A stretch of DNA of 33,144 nucleotides from Betaproteobacteria bacterium HGW-Betaproteobacteria-12 (GCA_002842345.1 PHCU01000029.1:1-33144); one strand, 5' to 3'; counted from the first letter of the stretch, positions 13,916-24,238 are shown. A program made the numbers and translations. The notes: a model not told the origin generated them from the sequence alone.

Positions 13916-14483
13916 GGTTGTTTCCGATCAGGGGCAGGGTGGGTTGGGCGAGGACGCGGTTGATGAAGGAGTCCGGCTCGGTGAGTCGTTTTGCATACTC
14001 GGCCGGAGTGTAGCAGTTGGGGTTGATCTTGCGCCCCAGCTGCGTTTCCAGCGGTAGCAGCAGGGTCAGGATTTCGTTCAGGGACAGGTCTTCGCCGACC
14101 AGCAGCAGGTCGATGTCGCTGTCCGCGGTGTCGGTCTGTTTGGCGACGGAGCCGTAAATGAAGGCGCTGGCCAGGCGGGCTGCGATGGGTTGCAGGGCTT
14201 CGCGCAGCAGCGGTACGGCACCGAGGCTCTTGCGTGTCAGGGCGACCAGTTCCGCGTAGACCGGGCTGTGCGGATTGGCCTGGAAGCGGCGCAGGTTGCC
14301 GACGCGTTCCGAGAGAATCAGGCCGGCCTCGGCCAGGCGGTTCAGTTCCCGCTGCAGCGAGGCGCTACCCAGTTCGGTCAGGCGGCGCAGCTCGCTCAGG
14401 TGATAACTCCGCTCGGGCTGGCCGAACAGCCAGCGGAACAGGCGGACCTGGCTATCGGAGAAAAGGGCAGTGGCGATCGACAT
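13863..14483 (-). CDS. wHTH-fused minimal nucleotidyltransferase (MNT antitoxin type), 206 aa
   Basis: Residues about 1-80 form a winged helix-turn-helix (YHLSELRRLTELGSASLQRE, then LNRLAEAGLILSER). Residues about 100-190 are a minimal nucleotidyltransferase with FIYGSVAKQTDTADSDIDLL, containing the GS loop and the D-x-D metal pair. The wHTH probably binds the operon's own promoter. The first gene of a two-gene minus-strand unit, it overlaps the HEPN gene and is the likely antitoxin of a type VII-like pair. The ATG at 14483 is preferred; an upstream in-frame codon at 14510 adds nine residues unlike the family. Confidence 0.82.
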   Translation of the reverse strand: MSIATALFSDSQVRLFRWLFGQPERSYHLSELRRLTELGSASLQRELNRLAEAGLILSERVGNLRRFQANPHSPVYAELVALTRKSLGAVPLLREALQPIAARLASAFIYGSVAKQTDTADSDIDLLLVGEDLSLNEILTLLLPLETQLGRKINPNCYTPAEYAKRLTEPDSFINRVLAQPTLPLIGNNHDPAGAGQLGSHRPTQG

Positions 14484-14560
14484 GGCTAAAATGTAGCATG
14501 ATCGTGCCAAAAACTGGAGTGATTTTGCCGGTAGCCAAAGCGCTCAACAACCGTCGTGCC

Positions 14561-15208
14561 TCAGTCCCGAACCGCCCACTCCGCCAGAAACTGCGCCACG
14601 AACTCTTCCATGAAGCGGTGCCGCGGTTCGGCCAGGGCGCGGCCGGTGGGCGTGTTCATGCGGTCTTTCAGCAGCAACAGCTTTTCGTAGAAATGGTTCA
14701 GGCTGGCGCCTTTCGAGGCCTTGTAGGCGGCTGCGCTCTGGTGCAGCACCGGCGCTTCGTCGGGGTCGTGCATCAGGCGGCCGGCGTGGCCGCCGTAGGC
14801 GAAGCAGCGGGCGATGCCGATGGCGCCGATGGCGTCGAGCCGGTCGGCGTCCTGCACGCAGCGCCCTTCCAACGTGCGCATCGCGGTCGTCACGCCGGCG
14901 CCCTTGTAGGAGATGGTGGCGACGATGTCGACGACGGCGGCGATGACTTCCGGCGCGGCGCCTTCGCGGGTGAGCAGGATCTCCGCCTCGCGCGGACCGA
15001 CGCTGTCGTCGCCGTCGTGGAATTTCCAGTCGGCGATGTCGTGCACCAGCGCGCCGAGTTCGGCGATTTGGCGGTCGGCACCTTCGCGTTCGGCGATCTG
15101 GCGGGCCAGTTGCCAGACGCGGTGGATATGGTGCCAGTCGTGGCCGGAACTTTCGGCGAGAAAACAGGCCTTGATGTGGGCGGCGACGCGGCTGACGAGG
15201 TCGGACAT
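14561..15208 (-). CDS. HD-domain phosphohydrolase (YedJ-like), 215 aa
   Basis: The HD metal motif is complete: HDWHHIHRVW (first His), then ALVHDIADWKFHD with the HD pair near residues 57-58, and QDADRLDAIGAIGIARCF with the final Asp. This matches the YedJ/YpgQ-like HD hydrolases, some of which act on nucleotides. There is no signal peptide, so it is cytoplasmic. The ATG at 15208 lies where the family begins; the frame stays open upstream, but that part runs into the divergent MFS gene and is not conserved-looking. The substrate is unknown. Confidence 0.85.
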   Translation of the reverse strand: MSDLVSRVAAHIKACFLAESSGHDWHHIHRVWQLARQIAEREGADRQIAELGALVHDIADWKFHDGDDSVGPREAEILLTREGAAPEVIAAVVDIVATISYKGAGVTTAMRTLEGRCVQDADRLDAIGAIGIARCFAYGGHAGRLMHDPDEAPVLHQSAAAYKASKGASLNHFYEKLLLLKDRMNTPTGRALAEPRHRFMEEFVAQFLAEWAVRD

Positions 15209-15314
15209 AGGGTTCACTTCCGGGGTGGCGGGCGGGAGGCGAAGTGTACCGGCCTTCGTTACAGCCGCGTATCCTTGTCGCCCGCGCCGGCCCCTTTCCC
15301 TCCCTGCAGCAACC

Positions 15315-16526
15315 ATGACCACCGAGCTCGATCCCCGTTCCGAACGTTTCTTCCTGCTGACGCTGGCCGGTATCCAGTTCAGCCATGTGCTCGACTTCGT
15401 GATCATGATGCCGCTCGGGCCGATCCTGATTTCGGCGCTGGGCATCAGCACGCACGAGTTCGGCCTGCTGGTCGCCTCCTACAGTTTCAGCGCGGCGGCT
15501 TCCGGCTTGCTGGCTACCACTTTCATCGACCGCTTCGAGCGCAAGCGCCTGCTGCTCTGGGTGATCGCCCTGTTCGCGCTGGCGACGTTGAGCTGCGCCG
15601 TCGCCCCGGGCTATACGACGCTGCTGCTGGCGCGCGGCATGGCCGGCGTGTTCGGCGGCCTGATGGGAGCGCTGATCCACACCATGATCGGCGACGCGAT
15701 TCCCTTTTCCCGGCGCGGCCGGGCCAGTGGCATCGTCTCCAGCGCCTTTTCGCTGTCCACCATCGCCGGCGTGCCGCTGTCGCTGTGGCTGGCCAATCAT
15801 CTCGGCTGGCGCGCGCCCTTCGTGTTGATCGCCGCCCTGAGCGTCGTCTTCATCGCTGTCGGCCTGCGTTTCCTGCCCGAGCTGCGCCAGCACCTGGGCG
15901 GCGACAAACAGGCCCACCTGCTGTCGGCCACCTTCAGCGTGTTCGCCGACGCCAATCACCGGCGGGCGCTGCTGTTCTCGGCGCTGGTCATCTTTTCCGG
16001 CTTCACGGTGATTCCCTACATCACCGTCTATGCCGTGAACAACGTCGGCATCGCCCTGCTCGACATCCCGATCATCTATCTGGTCGGCGGTACCGCCACC
16101 TTCATCAGCGCCCGGCTGATCGGCCGCTGGGCTGACCGCTTCGGCAAGGTCGAGGTCTATCGCCGGGTGGCAGTGTTGGCCTTGCTGCCGCTGTTCGCCG
16201 TCACCCACGCCGGGCCGCTGCCGCTGTGGGGCTGGCTGATCTGCTCCACCAGCTTCTTCGTGTTGATCTCCGGCCGGATGATCCCGGCCATGGCGATCAT
16301 CGCCTCGGCGGCGCAGCCGAAACTGCGCGGCACCTTCATGTCGCTGAACGGCACCGTGCAGTCGCTGGCCATGGGCCTGGCCAGCCTGCTGGCCGGCTTC
16401 CTGATCGGGCTCGACGCCAGCGGCCGCATCGTCGGCTATCCGCTGGTCGGCTACGTGGCGGTGGCCGCCAACCTGCTGGCGATCGCCTTCGTTTCGCGCA
16501 TCGTCATGCACGGGCGCAACGTCTGA
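15315..16526 (+). CDS. MFS transporter (drug/sugar-efflux type), 403 aa
   Basis: Twelve hydrophobic segments are visible across the protein. Loop 2-3 carries DRFERKRLLLW, the equivalent of the MFS G-x-x-x-D-R-x-G-R-R motif, and a second copy, GRWADRFGKVEVYRR, follows helix 8. The first helix, FFLLTLAGIQFSHVLDFVIM, resembles AraJ/YdhP-like efflux carriers. It should use the proton gradient to move a small molecule across the inner membrane; the substrate cannot be told. NudC starts 13 bases downstream on the same strand and may be cotranscribed. Confidence 0.87.
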   Translation: MTTELDPRSERFFLLTLAGIQFSHVLDFVIMMPLGPILISALGISTHEFGLLVASYSFSAAASGLLATTFIDRFERKRLLLWVIALFALATLSCAVAPGYTTLLLARGMAGVFGGLMGALIHTMIGDAIPFSRRGRASGIVSSAFSLSTIAGVPLSLWLANHLGWRAPFVLIAALSVVFIAVGLRFLPELRQHLGGDKQAHLLSATFSVFADANHRRALLFSALVIFSGFTVIPYITVYAVNNVGIALLDIPIIYLVGGTATFISARLIGRWADRFGKVEVYRRVAVLALLPLFAVTHAGPLPLWGWLICSTSFFVLISGRMIPAMAIIASAAQPKLRGTFMSLNGTVQSLAMGLASLLAGFLIGLDASGRIVGYPLVGYVAVAANLLAIAFVSRIVMHGRNV

Positions 16527-16538
16527 TCAGAGGGAGAA

Positions 16539-17297
16539 ATGATGGACCGACCGGCTTACTGGATCCTGCGCTGCGAGCATCGGCTGCTGGCCTTTCCCGG
16601 CGCGGCGGCCGAGGCCTTCTTCCCGGCCGGTGCTTTCGACCTGCCAGACAGCGTCGTGGTCGGCGAATGGCAGGGGCGGCCCTGCCATGCCGCCGATGTC
16701 GATGCCTTCCCCGCATTGCCCGGCGCCGAGCCGACGCCGTTGCGCGCCGTGTTCGCGCTGCTCGGGGCGGAAGCCTTCGCCTTCGCCGGGCGGGCGACGC
16801 AATTGCTCGACTGGCAGGCCAACCACCGCTACTGCGGCCAATGCGGCACGCCGACCGTGCGCCAGCCGGGCGAGCCGGCGATGCGCTGCCCAGCCTGCGG
16901 GCTGCTCGCCTATCCGCGCCTGTCGCCTGCGGTGATGGTGCTGGTGCGCGACGGTCAGCGCCTGCTGCTGGCGCGCAGCCCGCATTTCAAGCAGGGCGTG
17001 TTCAGCGCCCTGGCCGGTTTCGTCGAGCCGGGCGAGACGCTGGAGCAGTGCGCCGTGCGCGAAGTGCGCGAGGAGGTCGGTATCGAGATCGCCAACCTGC
17101 GCTATTTCGCCAGCCAGCCGTGGCCTTTCCCCAATTCGCTGATGGTTGCCTTCTTTGCCGACTACGCCGGCGGCACGATCGTGCCGCAGCCGGGCGAGAT
17201 CGAGGCCGCCGACTGGTTCAGCCCCGAGGCGCTGCCCTTGCTGCCGGAGCCGGTCAGCATCTCGCGCCGGCTGATCGATGCAGCTCGGCAGCTGTGA
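16539..17297 (+). CDS. nudC: NADH pyrophosphatase / RNA decapping hydrolase NudC, 252 aa
   Basis: All parts of NudC are present in order: a divergent N-terminal domain, a zinc ribbon CGQCGTPT with CPACG (about residues 103-125), the Nudix box GFVEPGETLEQCAVREVREE followed by VGI (about 160-182), and the family signature SQPWPFPNSLM. The enzyme cleaves NAD(H) to AMP and NMN(H) and removes the NAD cap from RNA. The ATG is preceded by AGGGAGAA. It lies 13 bases after the MFS gene. No residue essential to the family is missing. Confidence 0.95.
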   Translation: MMDRPAYWILRCEHRLLAFPGAAAEAFFPAGAFDLPDSVVVGEWQGRPCHAADVDAFPALPGAEPTPLRAVFALLGAEAFAFAGRATQLLDWQANHRYCGQCGTPTVRQPGEPAMRCPACGLLAYPRLSPAVMVLVRDGQRLLLARSPHFKQGVFSALAGFVEPGETLEQCAVREVREEVGIEIANLRYFASQPWPFPNSLMVAFFADYAGGTIVPQPGEIEAADWFSPEALPLLPEPVSISRRLIDAARQL

Positions 17298-17412
17298 GCC
17301 GAAATAGTGCAGCGGCTTTAGATTGGCCTGGGTTAATTTGGTTCCAATTTTTGAGCAGCTGTAACTGAGAAATTTGTTATTACCTTGGTAGTATCGCGGT
17401 TTTGTTGATTCC

Positions 17413-20376
17413 GTGAGGGCCGCTCGGCGGTTGGGTGTAATGGGGGCGAATTCCGGGGTTGCGGCGTCGATCAAGCGCTGGCAGCGCTTCCTGCCGGCCC
17501 GGGGGAGCGCCGCGGTATGGCTGCTGGCCGTCGGCTTGACCGTCATCGCCCTTTACGTCCGGCTGATCATGGCCCCGGTCGAGGCTGGCCTGCAGTACCT
17601 GACCTTCTTCCCGGCGGTGGCGCTGACAGCGGTGATCGGCGGTTTCTGGCCCGGCCTGCTGACAACGTTGCTCGGCGTTCTCTGCGCCACCTTCATCTTC
17701 ACGCCGCCCTATTACTCGCTGTCGCTTGCCAACCTGCAGGCCAGCCTGTGGGCCAACCTGGTCTTCCTGATCGACGGGCTGATTGTCTGTTCGTGCATCG
17801 AGGCGATGCATCGCTTTCATGTCGAATCCAGCCGGGAATCGGCCGAGGCACGGCGCATCGCCGCCGAGTTCGCGGCCATCAACCAGCAGTTGCGCGACAG
17901 CGAAGCCTTCGGCCGCAGCCTGTTCGATTCGCGGACCGAGCAGGTGGCGGTGCTCGATCAGGACGGCATCATCATCGCGGTTAACGAGGGCTGGCAGCGC
18001 TTTGCCGCGGAAAACGACGGACTCGACTCGGTGGTGGCGGTGGTCGGTCTCAGCTATCTCGATGTATGCCGTCGATATGCCGGCGCTAGCGAGGACAGTC
18101 CGGCGATGCGGGCGGCGGCCGGCATTCGCTCGGTGCTTGCCGGGGCGGTGGGCGAGTTCAGCCTGGAGTACCCCTGTCCGGCACCGAACCAGGAGCGCTG
18201 GTTCAAACTGCGGGTCACGCCGCTGCACGGTTCGCGGCGCGGGGTGGTGGTCGCCCAGGAGAACATCAGCCAGCGCAAGTTGCTGGAAAAATCCTTGATG
18301 CATCACGCGGCGATCGTCGAATCGTCCGAGGACGCCATCATCGGCGTCACGCTGGAAGGCATGATCACCAGCTGGAACCTGGGCGCCGAGCACCTGTTCG
18401 GTTATGCCGGCACCGAGGTTCACGGCCGCCACGTCGCCCTGATCATTCCCGTGCCCTATCTGAACGAGGCCGGCCGCATGCTCGACGACATCCGCGCCGG
18501 CCGGGTCGTCAAAAACCTGCCGACCGTGCGACGCCACAAGGACGGCCGGCTGCTCGACATCTCCATCACCGTTTCGCCACTGCGCGACGCCAGCGGCAAG
18601 GTGATCGGCGCCTCCAAGGTGGCGCGCGATATCTCGGCGGAGAAGCGCACCGAGCAGGAACTGCGCATCGCGGCGACGGCCTTCGAGGCGCACGAAGGGA
18701 TGATGATCACCGACGCCAACAAGACCATCCTGCGGGTGAACCGGGCCTTTGCCGCCAACACCGGCTACAGCGCCGAGGAAGCCGTCGGCCAGCACGTCCG
18801 CCTGCTCAATTCCGGGCGCCACGATGCCGCCTTCTATGCCGAGATGTGGCGCGGCATCGAACGCGACGGCTCGTGGCAGGGCGAAGTCTGGAACCGGCGC
18901 AAGAACGGCGAGGTGTATCCGGAGTGGTTGACCATCGCCGCGGTCAAGAACGTCGCCGGCGCGACCACCCACTATGTCGGCACGCATACCGACATCACGG
19001 CGCGCAAGCTGGCCGAGAACGAGATCAACAATCTGGCCTTCTACGATCCGCTGACCCGCCTGCCCAACCGGCGTCTGCTGCTCGACCGCCTGCAGCAGGC
19101 TCAGGTCGCCGCGGCGCGCAACGGCCAGTTCGGCGCCCTGATGTTCATCGATCTGGACAACTTCAAGACCCTCAACGACACCCTCGGCCATGATCAGGGC
19201 GACGTGCTGCTGCAGGAGGCGGCGCACCGCCTGACCTTCTGCGTGCGTGAAGGCGATACCGTGGCCCGCCTGGGCGGCGACGAGTTCGTCGTCATCCTGG
19301 AAAGCCTGAGCCGCCTGCAGAACGAGAGCGCCGACCGGGCCGAACAGATCGGCGAGAAAATCCTGGCGACGCTGAACCAGCCCTACCACTTCGATGCGCA
19401 CGAGCACCACTGCTCGGCCAGCATCGGCCTGACCATGTTCGGCGAGCACGACGACAGCAGCGCCGAGCTGATGAAGCAGGCCGATCTGGCCATGTACCAG
19501 GCCAAGGGGGCGGGGCGCAACGCCTTGCGTTTCTTCGATCCGGAGATGCAGGCGACGGTGAATGCCCATGCGCGGCTCGAGAAGGAGTTGCGCAACGCGG
19601 TGCGCGAGCAGTGTTTCGTGCTGCATTTCCAGCCGCAGCTCGACCAGCGCGACCGGGTGACCGGCGCCGAGGCGCTGGTCCGCTGGCAGCATCCGCAGCG
19701 CGGCCTCGTCGCGCCCGATGCCTTCATCCCGCTGGCCGAGAAAAGCGGCCTGATCCTGCCGCTCGGGGCGCAGGTTCTCGACATGGCCTGCCGCCAACTG
19801 GCCGCCTGGGCCGGCCGGGCGGAAACCGCGCAGCTGACGCTGGCGGTCAATGTCAGCGGCCAGCAGTTGCGCCAGGCGGATTTCGTCGATCAGGTGCTGG
19901 CCGCGCTCGCCCGCAGCGGCGCCGATCCGCACCGGCTCAAGCTGGAACTGACGGAAAGCCAGCTGCTGACGGAAATCGACGACACCATCGTCAAGATGAC
20001 GGCGCTGCGCCAGCGCGGCATCCGCTTCGCCCTCGACGACTTCGGCACCGGCTATTCGTCGCTGGCCTATCTGAAGCGCCTGCCGCTGGAGACGCTGAAA
20101 ATCGACCGGACCTTCGTCATGGACGTGCTCACCGATGCCAACGACGCCGCCATCGCCCGCACCGTCGTCGCCCTGGCCCGCAGCCTGGGCCTCGACGTGC
20201 TCGCCGAAGGCGTCGAAAACGAAGGCCAGCGCCGCTTCCTCGCCGACAACGGCTGTTTCCGCTACCAGGGTTACCTGTTCAGCCGGCCGCTGCCGGCCGC
20301 GGCCTTCGCCGCCTACCTGCAGCGCGCTGGCGAGCGCCAGGCGGACGACGGCGGCAGTGGTGCCGGGACGGCCTGA
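17413..20376 (+). CDS. membrane PAS-GGDEF-EAL cyclic-di-GMP enzyme, 987 aa
   Basis: Four hydrophobic segments at about residues 35-130 resemble the DUF4118 module of KdpD-like sensors. Three PAS domains follow (about 165-290, 295-410 and 418-535), the later ones with typical PAC strands such as LDISITVSPLRDASG. The GGDEF domain has an intact GGDEF at about residue 621 and a product-inhibition RxxD (REGD) five residues earlier. The EAL domain begins with GAEALVRW near 752 and keeps DDFGTGYSSL and AEGVEN. Both synthesis and breakdown of cyclic-di-GMP are therefore possible. The PAS signals are unknown. The start is a GTG at 17413; the ATG at 17440 is an alternative. Confidence 0.92.
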   Translation: MRAARRLGVMGANSGVAASIKRWQRFLPARGSAAVWLLAVGLTVIALYVRLIMAPVEAGLQYLTFFPAVALTAVIGGFWPGLLTTLLGVLCATFIFTPPYYSLSLANLQASLWANLVFLIDGLIVCSCIEAMHRFHVESSRESAEARRIAAEFAAINQQLRDSEAFGRSLFDSRTEQVAVLDQDGIIIAVNEGWQRFAAENDGLDSVVAVVGLSYLDVCRRYAGASEDSPAMRAAAGIRSVLAGAVGEFSLEYPCPAPNQERWFKLRVTPLHGSRRGVVVAQENISQRKLLEKSLMHHAAIVESSEDAIIGVTLEGMITSWNLGAEHLFGYAGTEVHGRHVALIIPVPYLNEAGRMLDDIRAGRVVKNLPTVRRHKDGRLLDISITVSPLRDASGKVIGASKVARDISAEKRTEQELRIAATAFEAHEGMMITDANKTILRVNRAFAANTGYSAEEAVGQHVRLLNSGRHDAAFYAEMWRGIERDGSWQGEVWNRRKNGEVYPEWLTIAAVKNVAGATTHYVGTHTDITARKLAENEINNLAFYDPLTRLPNRRLLLDRLQQAQVAAARNGQFGALMFIDLDNFKTLNDTLGHDQGDVLLQEAAHRLTFCVREGDTVARLGGDEFVVILESLSRLQNESADRAEQIGEKILATLNQPYHFDAHEHHCSASIGLTMFGEHDDSSAELMKQADLAMYQAKGAGRNALRFFDPEMQATVNAHARLEKELRNAVREQCFVLHFQPQLDQRDRVTGAEALVRWQHPQRGLVAPDAFIPLAEKSGLILPLGAQVLDMACRQLAAWAGRAETAQLTLAVNVSGQQLRQADFVDQVLAALARSGADPHRLKLELTESQLLTEIDDTIVKMTALRQRGIRFALDDFGTGYSSLAYLKRLPLETLKIDRTFVMDVLTDANDAAIARTVVALARSLGLDVLAEGVENEGQRRFLADNGCFRYQGYLFSRPLPAAAFAAYLQRAGERQADDGGSGAGTA

Positions 20377-20463
20377 CCCCGCGCGCGCCAGAGCTGGCGG
20401 CTGGGGAATCATTGGCGTGAATTCCGGTCATAGCTGCCCGACAATCAAAACAAGGAGCATTTC

Positions 20464-20967
20464 ATGGCTAATTCCGTCACGCTGGGCGGCAATCCGGTCA
20501 CCGTCAGCGGCCGTTTTCCCGCCAAGGGCGAGCAGGCGCCGGCCTTCTCGCTGGTCGCCAAGGATCTGAGCGATGTGCCGCTGGCCAGCCTGGCCGGCAA
20601 GCGCAAGATCCTCAACATCTTCCCGAGCATCGACACGCCGACCTGCGCCACCTCAGTCCGGCGTTTCAACCAGTCGGCTGCCGAATTGGCCAACACCGTA
20701 GTGCTGTGCATTTCGGCCGACCTGCCGTTCGCCCAGAGCCGCTTCTGCGGCGCCGAGGGGCTGGACAATGTGCAGACGCTGTCGACCCTGCGCGGTCGCG
20801 AGTTCCTCAACAACTACGGTGTCGCCATCGAGAACGGCCCGCTGGCCGGTCTGGCCGCCCGGGCGGTCATCGTCCTCGATGCCAGCGACCGCGTGCTGCA
20901 CGCCGAGCTGGTACCGGAAATCAAGCAGGAGCCGGACTACGCCGCCGCCCTGGCGGCCCTCGGCTAA
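20464..20967 (+). CDS. tpx: thiol peroxidase Tpx
   Basis: The 167-residue protein has the complete atypical 2-Cys peroxiredoxin pattern. [15 protein letters not shown] carries the peroxidatic cysteine at residue 61 and RFCGAEGL the resolving cysteine at 95, the same numbers as E. coli Tpx. It reduces hydrogen peroxide and alkyl hydroperoxides with electrons from thioredoxin. The start ATG follows a good AAGGAG seven bases upstream. It is monocistronic, convergent with the chemoreceptor gene. Confidence 0.96.
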   Translation: MANSVTLGGNPVTVSGRFPAKGEQAPAFSLVAKDLSDVPLASLAGKRKILNIFPSIDTPTCATSVRRFNQSAAELANTVVLCISADLPFAQSRFCGAEGLDNVQTLSTLRGREFLNNYGVAIENGPLAGLAARAVIVLDASDRVLHAELVPEIKQEPDYAAALAALG

Positions 20968-21030
20968 GACTGCCGTCGCCGCTCCGGCGGCCGGGAAACC
21001 GGCTCCGGAGCGGTGGACCAGCACGGCCGG

Positions 21031-22500
21031 CTAGCGCTTGCCGTGCTTCTCCATGACCATGTTGTCGAGTGAATCGATGACGCCGTCGCTGCCGGCTTCG
21101 ACCCGCTCGAAGGTCGCGTGCAGCTTCTCTTGCACGGCGAAATCGGTTTCCCAGCCTTGCGCCATCAGGTCCATGGCCTGGTGCATGTTCTGGTGCACCT
21201 GTTTGTGTGGTTCGGCGATACGGCCGAAGCTGGCGACCCGGCCGAAGACCGCGACGGTCTCCTCGTTGGCCAGCCACTTGCCGAGGCGGCAGTTGTGTTC
21301 GTTGACCACCACCGCCTGCGCATTGTCGGAATCACGCCCGCGGCTGACCGCCATGTAGCCGTTCTGCTTGTAGATGAAGTGGTCGATCTTGGCCAGCGAG
21401 GCGAAGGTCACGTCATGCACGTAGCGGATCTGCGCCAGCGCCGTCGCCGAGGCTTCGGCGACGTTGGCGAAGCGCGTGTCGAAGTCGCCGACGGTGCCGC
21501 GCGATTCCGAGGCGATGCCGCGCATGTCGTCGGCGTTGACCAGCATCTTTTGGGCGTCGACCTGCAGGGTGTCCATGACGCTGGAAATGGCGGTCGAAGC
21601 TTTCTTGGAGTCTTCCGCCAGCTTGCGCACTTCGTCGGCGACGACGGCGAAGCCGCGGCCGTGTTCGCCGGCGCGGGCGGCTTCGATCGCGGCGTTGAGC
21701 GCCAGCAGGTTGGTCTGGTCGGCGATGGTGGCGATCAGGCTGACCGAACGGGCGATTTCCGCGCGATGCGCATTGAATTCGCCGATCGCCTGGCCGGTTT
21801 GCTCGATCTTTTCGACCAGCCGGTTCATCGCGCCGATCACCTGGGCGATGGCCGCGCTGCTTTCCTGGGCGGCGCCGGCATTATCGGTCGATAGCTTGGC
21901 CAGATCGTCGGTGGCGGCGACGATGCCGAGCATGTCGCGCTGGCTGGTGCGCATGTTCTTCAGCAGGTTTTCGGCATTCAGCTGGCCGAGGCGGGAGAGC
22001 AGGTTGTTGCGCATTTCCCGGTGGTAGTTCTGCATCAGGATGGCCAGCGACTGGTTGCCCTGTTCCACCGCCTGGCGGAACACCCCGTGCAGGCCGGCGG
22101 CGTCGATCTGCTCGGCGAAGCGGTTCTCGCTGGCGGCCTGCAGCGCGGCGCGCTGTTTGGCGAAACAGCTCTCCATCTGTTCGAGCATGGCATTGACGTG
22201 CTGGCAGACGGTGCCCAGCTCATCCCGGCGGGCGCCTTCGGGAATGCGCTGGCCGATGACGCCGTGAGCGATTTCGCTGGCGACGCGGGAGATGTGGTTG
22301 AGCGGCGTCAGGGCGACCTGCAGCTTGCGCAGGTAGAGCCCGCCGCTGCCCAGGCCGAAGGCCGTCAAGCAGGCGAACCACAGCCAGTCCAGCGGCTGCC
22401 AGCCGTGGGTCGCCATGCCGACCAGGCCGGCGATGACGAGCAGGATGTTGAGGAAGACGACTTCGACGAGGGCACTGCTAATGAAAGGGGAACGTTGCAT
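21031..22500 (-). CDS. methyl-accepting chemotaxis protein with C-terminal CZB domain, 489 aa
   Basis: Two hydrophobic helices (about residues 8-30 and 37-56) have almost no periplasmic loop, so no extracellular ligand domain exists. A HAMP-like segment follows (about 57-110), then the coiled-coil signalling domain with the hairpin tip [20 protein letters not shown]. The last 120 residues are a CZB zinc-binding domain with [17 protein letters not shown] and [10 protein letters not shown], whose His/Cys set binds zinc and senses oxidants such as hypochlorite in characterised relatives. The signal is thus likely cytoplasmic. It stands alone between tpx and nifA, transcribed leftward. Confidence 0.92.
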   Translation of the reverse strand: MQRSPFISSALVEVVFLNILLVIAGLVGMATHGWQPLDWLWFACLTAFGLGSGGLYLRKLQVALTPLNHISRVASEIAHGVIGQRIPEGARRDELGTVCQHVNAMLEQMESCFAKQRAALQAASENRFAEQIDAAGLHGVFRQAVEQGNQSLAILMQNYHREMRNNLLSRLGQLNAENLLKNMRTSQRDMLGIVAATDDLAKLSTDNAGAAQESSAAIAQVIGAMNRLVEKIEQTGQAIGEFNAHRAEIARSVSLIATIADQTNLLALNAAIEAARAGEHGRGFAVVADEVRKLAEDSKKASTAISSVMDTLQVDAQKMLVNADDMRGIASESRGTVGDFDTRFANVAEASATALAQIRYVHDVTFASLAKIDHFIYKQNGYMAVSRGRDSDNAQAVVVNEHNCRLGKWLANEETVAVFGRVASFGRIAEPHKQVHQNMHQAMDLMAQGWETDFAVQEKLHATFERVEAGSDGVIDSLDNMVMEKHGKR

Positions 22501-22608
22501 GATGGCTCTGGGATATTCGAACGGGCGGAAAATGCGAGGTGCAATTGTACCGGCCGGACATTACCGGAATGGGTACCCGGGCAGCGCCGGGCACCTGCGG
22601 CCAGCCTT

Positions 22609-24222
22609 TCAGAACTGTTTGACCTCGATGTTCAGCGTCTGGATGCGGTAGGCGATCTGGCGCGGCGTCATGCCGAGGATGCGGGCGGCTTTGGCCTGCA
22701 CCCAGCCGGCCTGTTCGAGGGCGGCGATGACGCGTTCCTTTTCCGACAGGGTCGGGTCGTCGATGTCCATCGGCTGACTGCTCTCGGCCGGCGCCGCTGC
22801 CGGGCCGAGGCTACGCGCCGGCTTCGGCGAACTGCGTTCGCGGCTGCTCGGGAAGCGGATCAGATCGACGTCGATCTTGCCGTCCTCGGAGAGCACGGCG
22901 GCGCGTTCCAGGCAGTTTTCCAGTTCGCGCACATTGCCCGGCCAGTCGTGGTTGGCCAGCCGGCGGTTGGCCATGTCGGTCAGGCTCAGCTTGCGCTTCT
23001 GGTCGTTGCCGATCTTGGTCAGCAGGTGGCGGGCGATTTCCGGGATGTCCTCGATCCGTTCGCGCAGCGGCGGCAGGAACAGCGGCATGACGTTCAGCCG
23101 GTAGAACAAATCCTCGCGGAAGTCGCCCATATCGACGGCGGTTTCCAGATCGCGGTGGGTGGCGGCGATGATCCGCACATCGACCTTGATCGTCTTGCTG
23201 CCGCCGACCCGCTCGAACTCGCCTTCCTGCAGGATGCGCAGCAGCTTGGCCTGGAACGGCGCCGAGACCTCGCCGATTTCGTCGAGGAACAGCGTGCCGC
23301 CGTGCGCTTGTTCGAAACGCCCCTTGCGCGATTCGACGGCGCCGGTGAAGGCGCCGCGCTCGTGGCCGAACAGTTCCGATTCGAGCAGGTTTTCCGGCAG
23401 CGCCGCGCAGTTGAGCTTGACCATGGCGTTGCGGGCGCGCGGCGAGTTGTAGTGGATGGCGTTGGCGATCAGCTCCTTGCCGGTGCCGGTCTCGCCGCGG
23501 ATCAGCACGGTGGTGTTCCACTTGGCGACCATGCGCGCCTGGTCGAAGACCCGGCGCATCACTGCCGAGCGTCCGACCATGCTGTCGAAGCCGAACTGAT
23601 GGCGGACAGTGCGCCGCAGCAGGTCGCGTTCTTCCACCAGCGTCGATTTTTCCTGCGCCACTTCCATCGACAGGCGCAGGCTCTGGCCGATCAGGTTGGC
23701 GACCATCTCGACGAACTGGGCGCGCTCCTCGAGTAGGCCGTCTTCCGGTTTCTCCGGCTGGACCGCCAGCACCCCCTTGAGGTCGCCGCCGACCTTGATC
23801 GGCACGGCGATGAACGGCAGTTCCGGCGCGTAGAGCTGGGTCCGGTTGAGGAAACGCGGCTCGTCGGCGACCCGTTCGAGCTTTATGGTGCGCGGCTTTT
23901 CCAGGACCAGGCCGATGATGCCTTCGCCGGGGCCGTACTGGGCGTCGTCCGAATCCGGGCCGTCCGGGTTGTAGATGGTGTGGATGTTGAGTTTGCCGCT
24001 TTCCGGATCGACGACGCTGATCAGGCCGCGGGCCAGGCCGGCTTCGTCGTGCAGCACGCGCAGGACGTCGCGCAGGGTTTCATTGAAGGCGAGCGAACGG
24101 CTGAGCACCCGGCTGACGGCGTAGAGCGCCGAGAGCAACAGGATGTTCAGCTCGTGCGTTCGGCAGAAGCCGCCGGGGGGCGGGCATTCGGCGTCGGCGT
24201 TGTGGAGGATGTGATCGTGCAT
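22609..24222 (-). CDS. nifA: nitrogen-fixation transcriptional activator NifA
   Basis: The 537-residue protein has the NifA plan: an N-terminal GAF domain (about 30-190), an AAA+ domain (about 213-445) with Walker A GETGTGKE at 243-250, GAFTGA at 290-295 (sigma-54 contact) and Walker B LFLDEIGE, then a C-terminal helix-turn-helix with [20 protein letters not shown]. It activates sigma-54 promoters from TGT-N10-ACA sites. The linker before the HTH lacks the paired cysteines of oxygen-sensitive NifAs, fitting control through the NifL gene directly upstream. The start lies 16 bases after the nifL stop with no visible ribosome-binding site, so translation is probably coupled to nifL. Confidence 0.95.
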   Translation of the reverse strand: MHDHILHNADAECPPPGGFCRTHELNILLLSALYAVSRVLSRSLAFNETLRDVLRVLHDEAGLARGLISVVDPESGKLNIHTIYNPDGPDSDDAQYGPGEGIIGLVLEKPRTIKLERVADEPRFLNRTQLYAPELPFIAVPIKVGGDLKGVLAVQPEKPEDGLLEERAQFVEMVANLIGQSLRLSMEVAQEKSTLVEERDLLRRTVRHQFGFDSMVGRSAVMRRVFDQARMVAKWNTTVLIRGETGTGKELIANAIHYNSPRARNAMVKLNCAALPENLLESELFGHERGAFTGAVESRKGRFEQAHGGTLFLDEIGEVSAPFQAKLLRILQEGEFERVGGSKTIKVDVRIIAATHRDLETAVDMGDFREDLFYRLNVMPLFLPPLRERIEDIPEIARHLLTKIGNDQKRKLSLTDMANRRLANHDWPGNVRELENCLERAAVLSEDGKIDVDLIRFPSSRERSSPKPARSLGPAAAPAESSQPMDIDDPTLSEKERVIAALEQAGWVQAKAARILGMTPRQIAYRIQTLNIEVKQF

Positions 24223-24238
24223 GTGTTCGGTGTTCTGC

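Noticed and set aside
14486..14515. TGGCACGATCATGCTA as a sigma-54 promoter for the nucleotidyltransferase gene
   Set aside because: Only nine bases separate GG and GC instead of ten, which normally abolishes sigma-54 recognition.
17380..20412. Very long minus-strand open frame opposite the GGDEF-EAL gene
   Set aside because: It is an antisense shadow of GC-rich coding sequence; the plus strand has complete PAS, GGDEF and EAL motifs.
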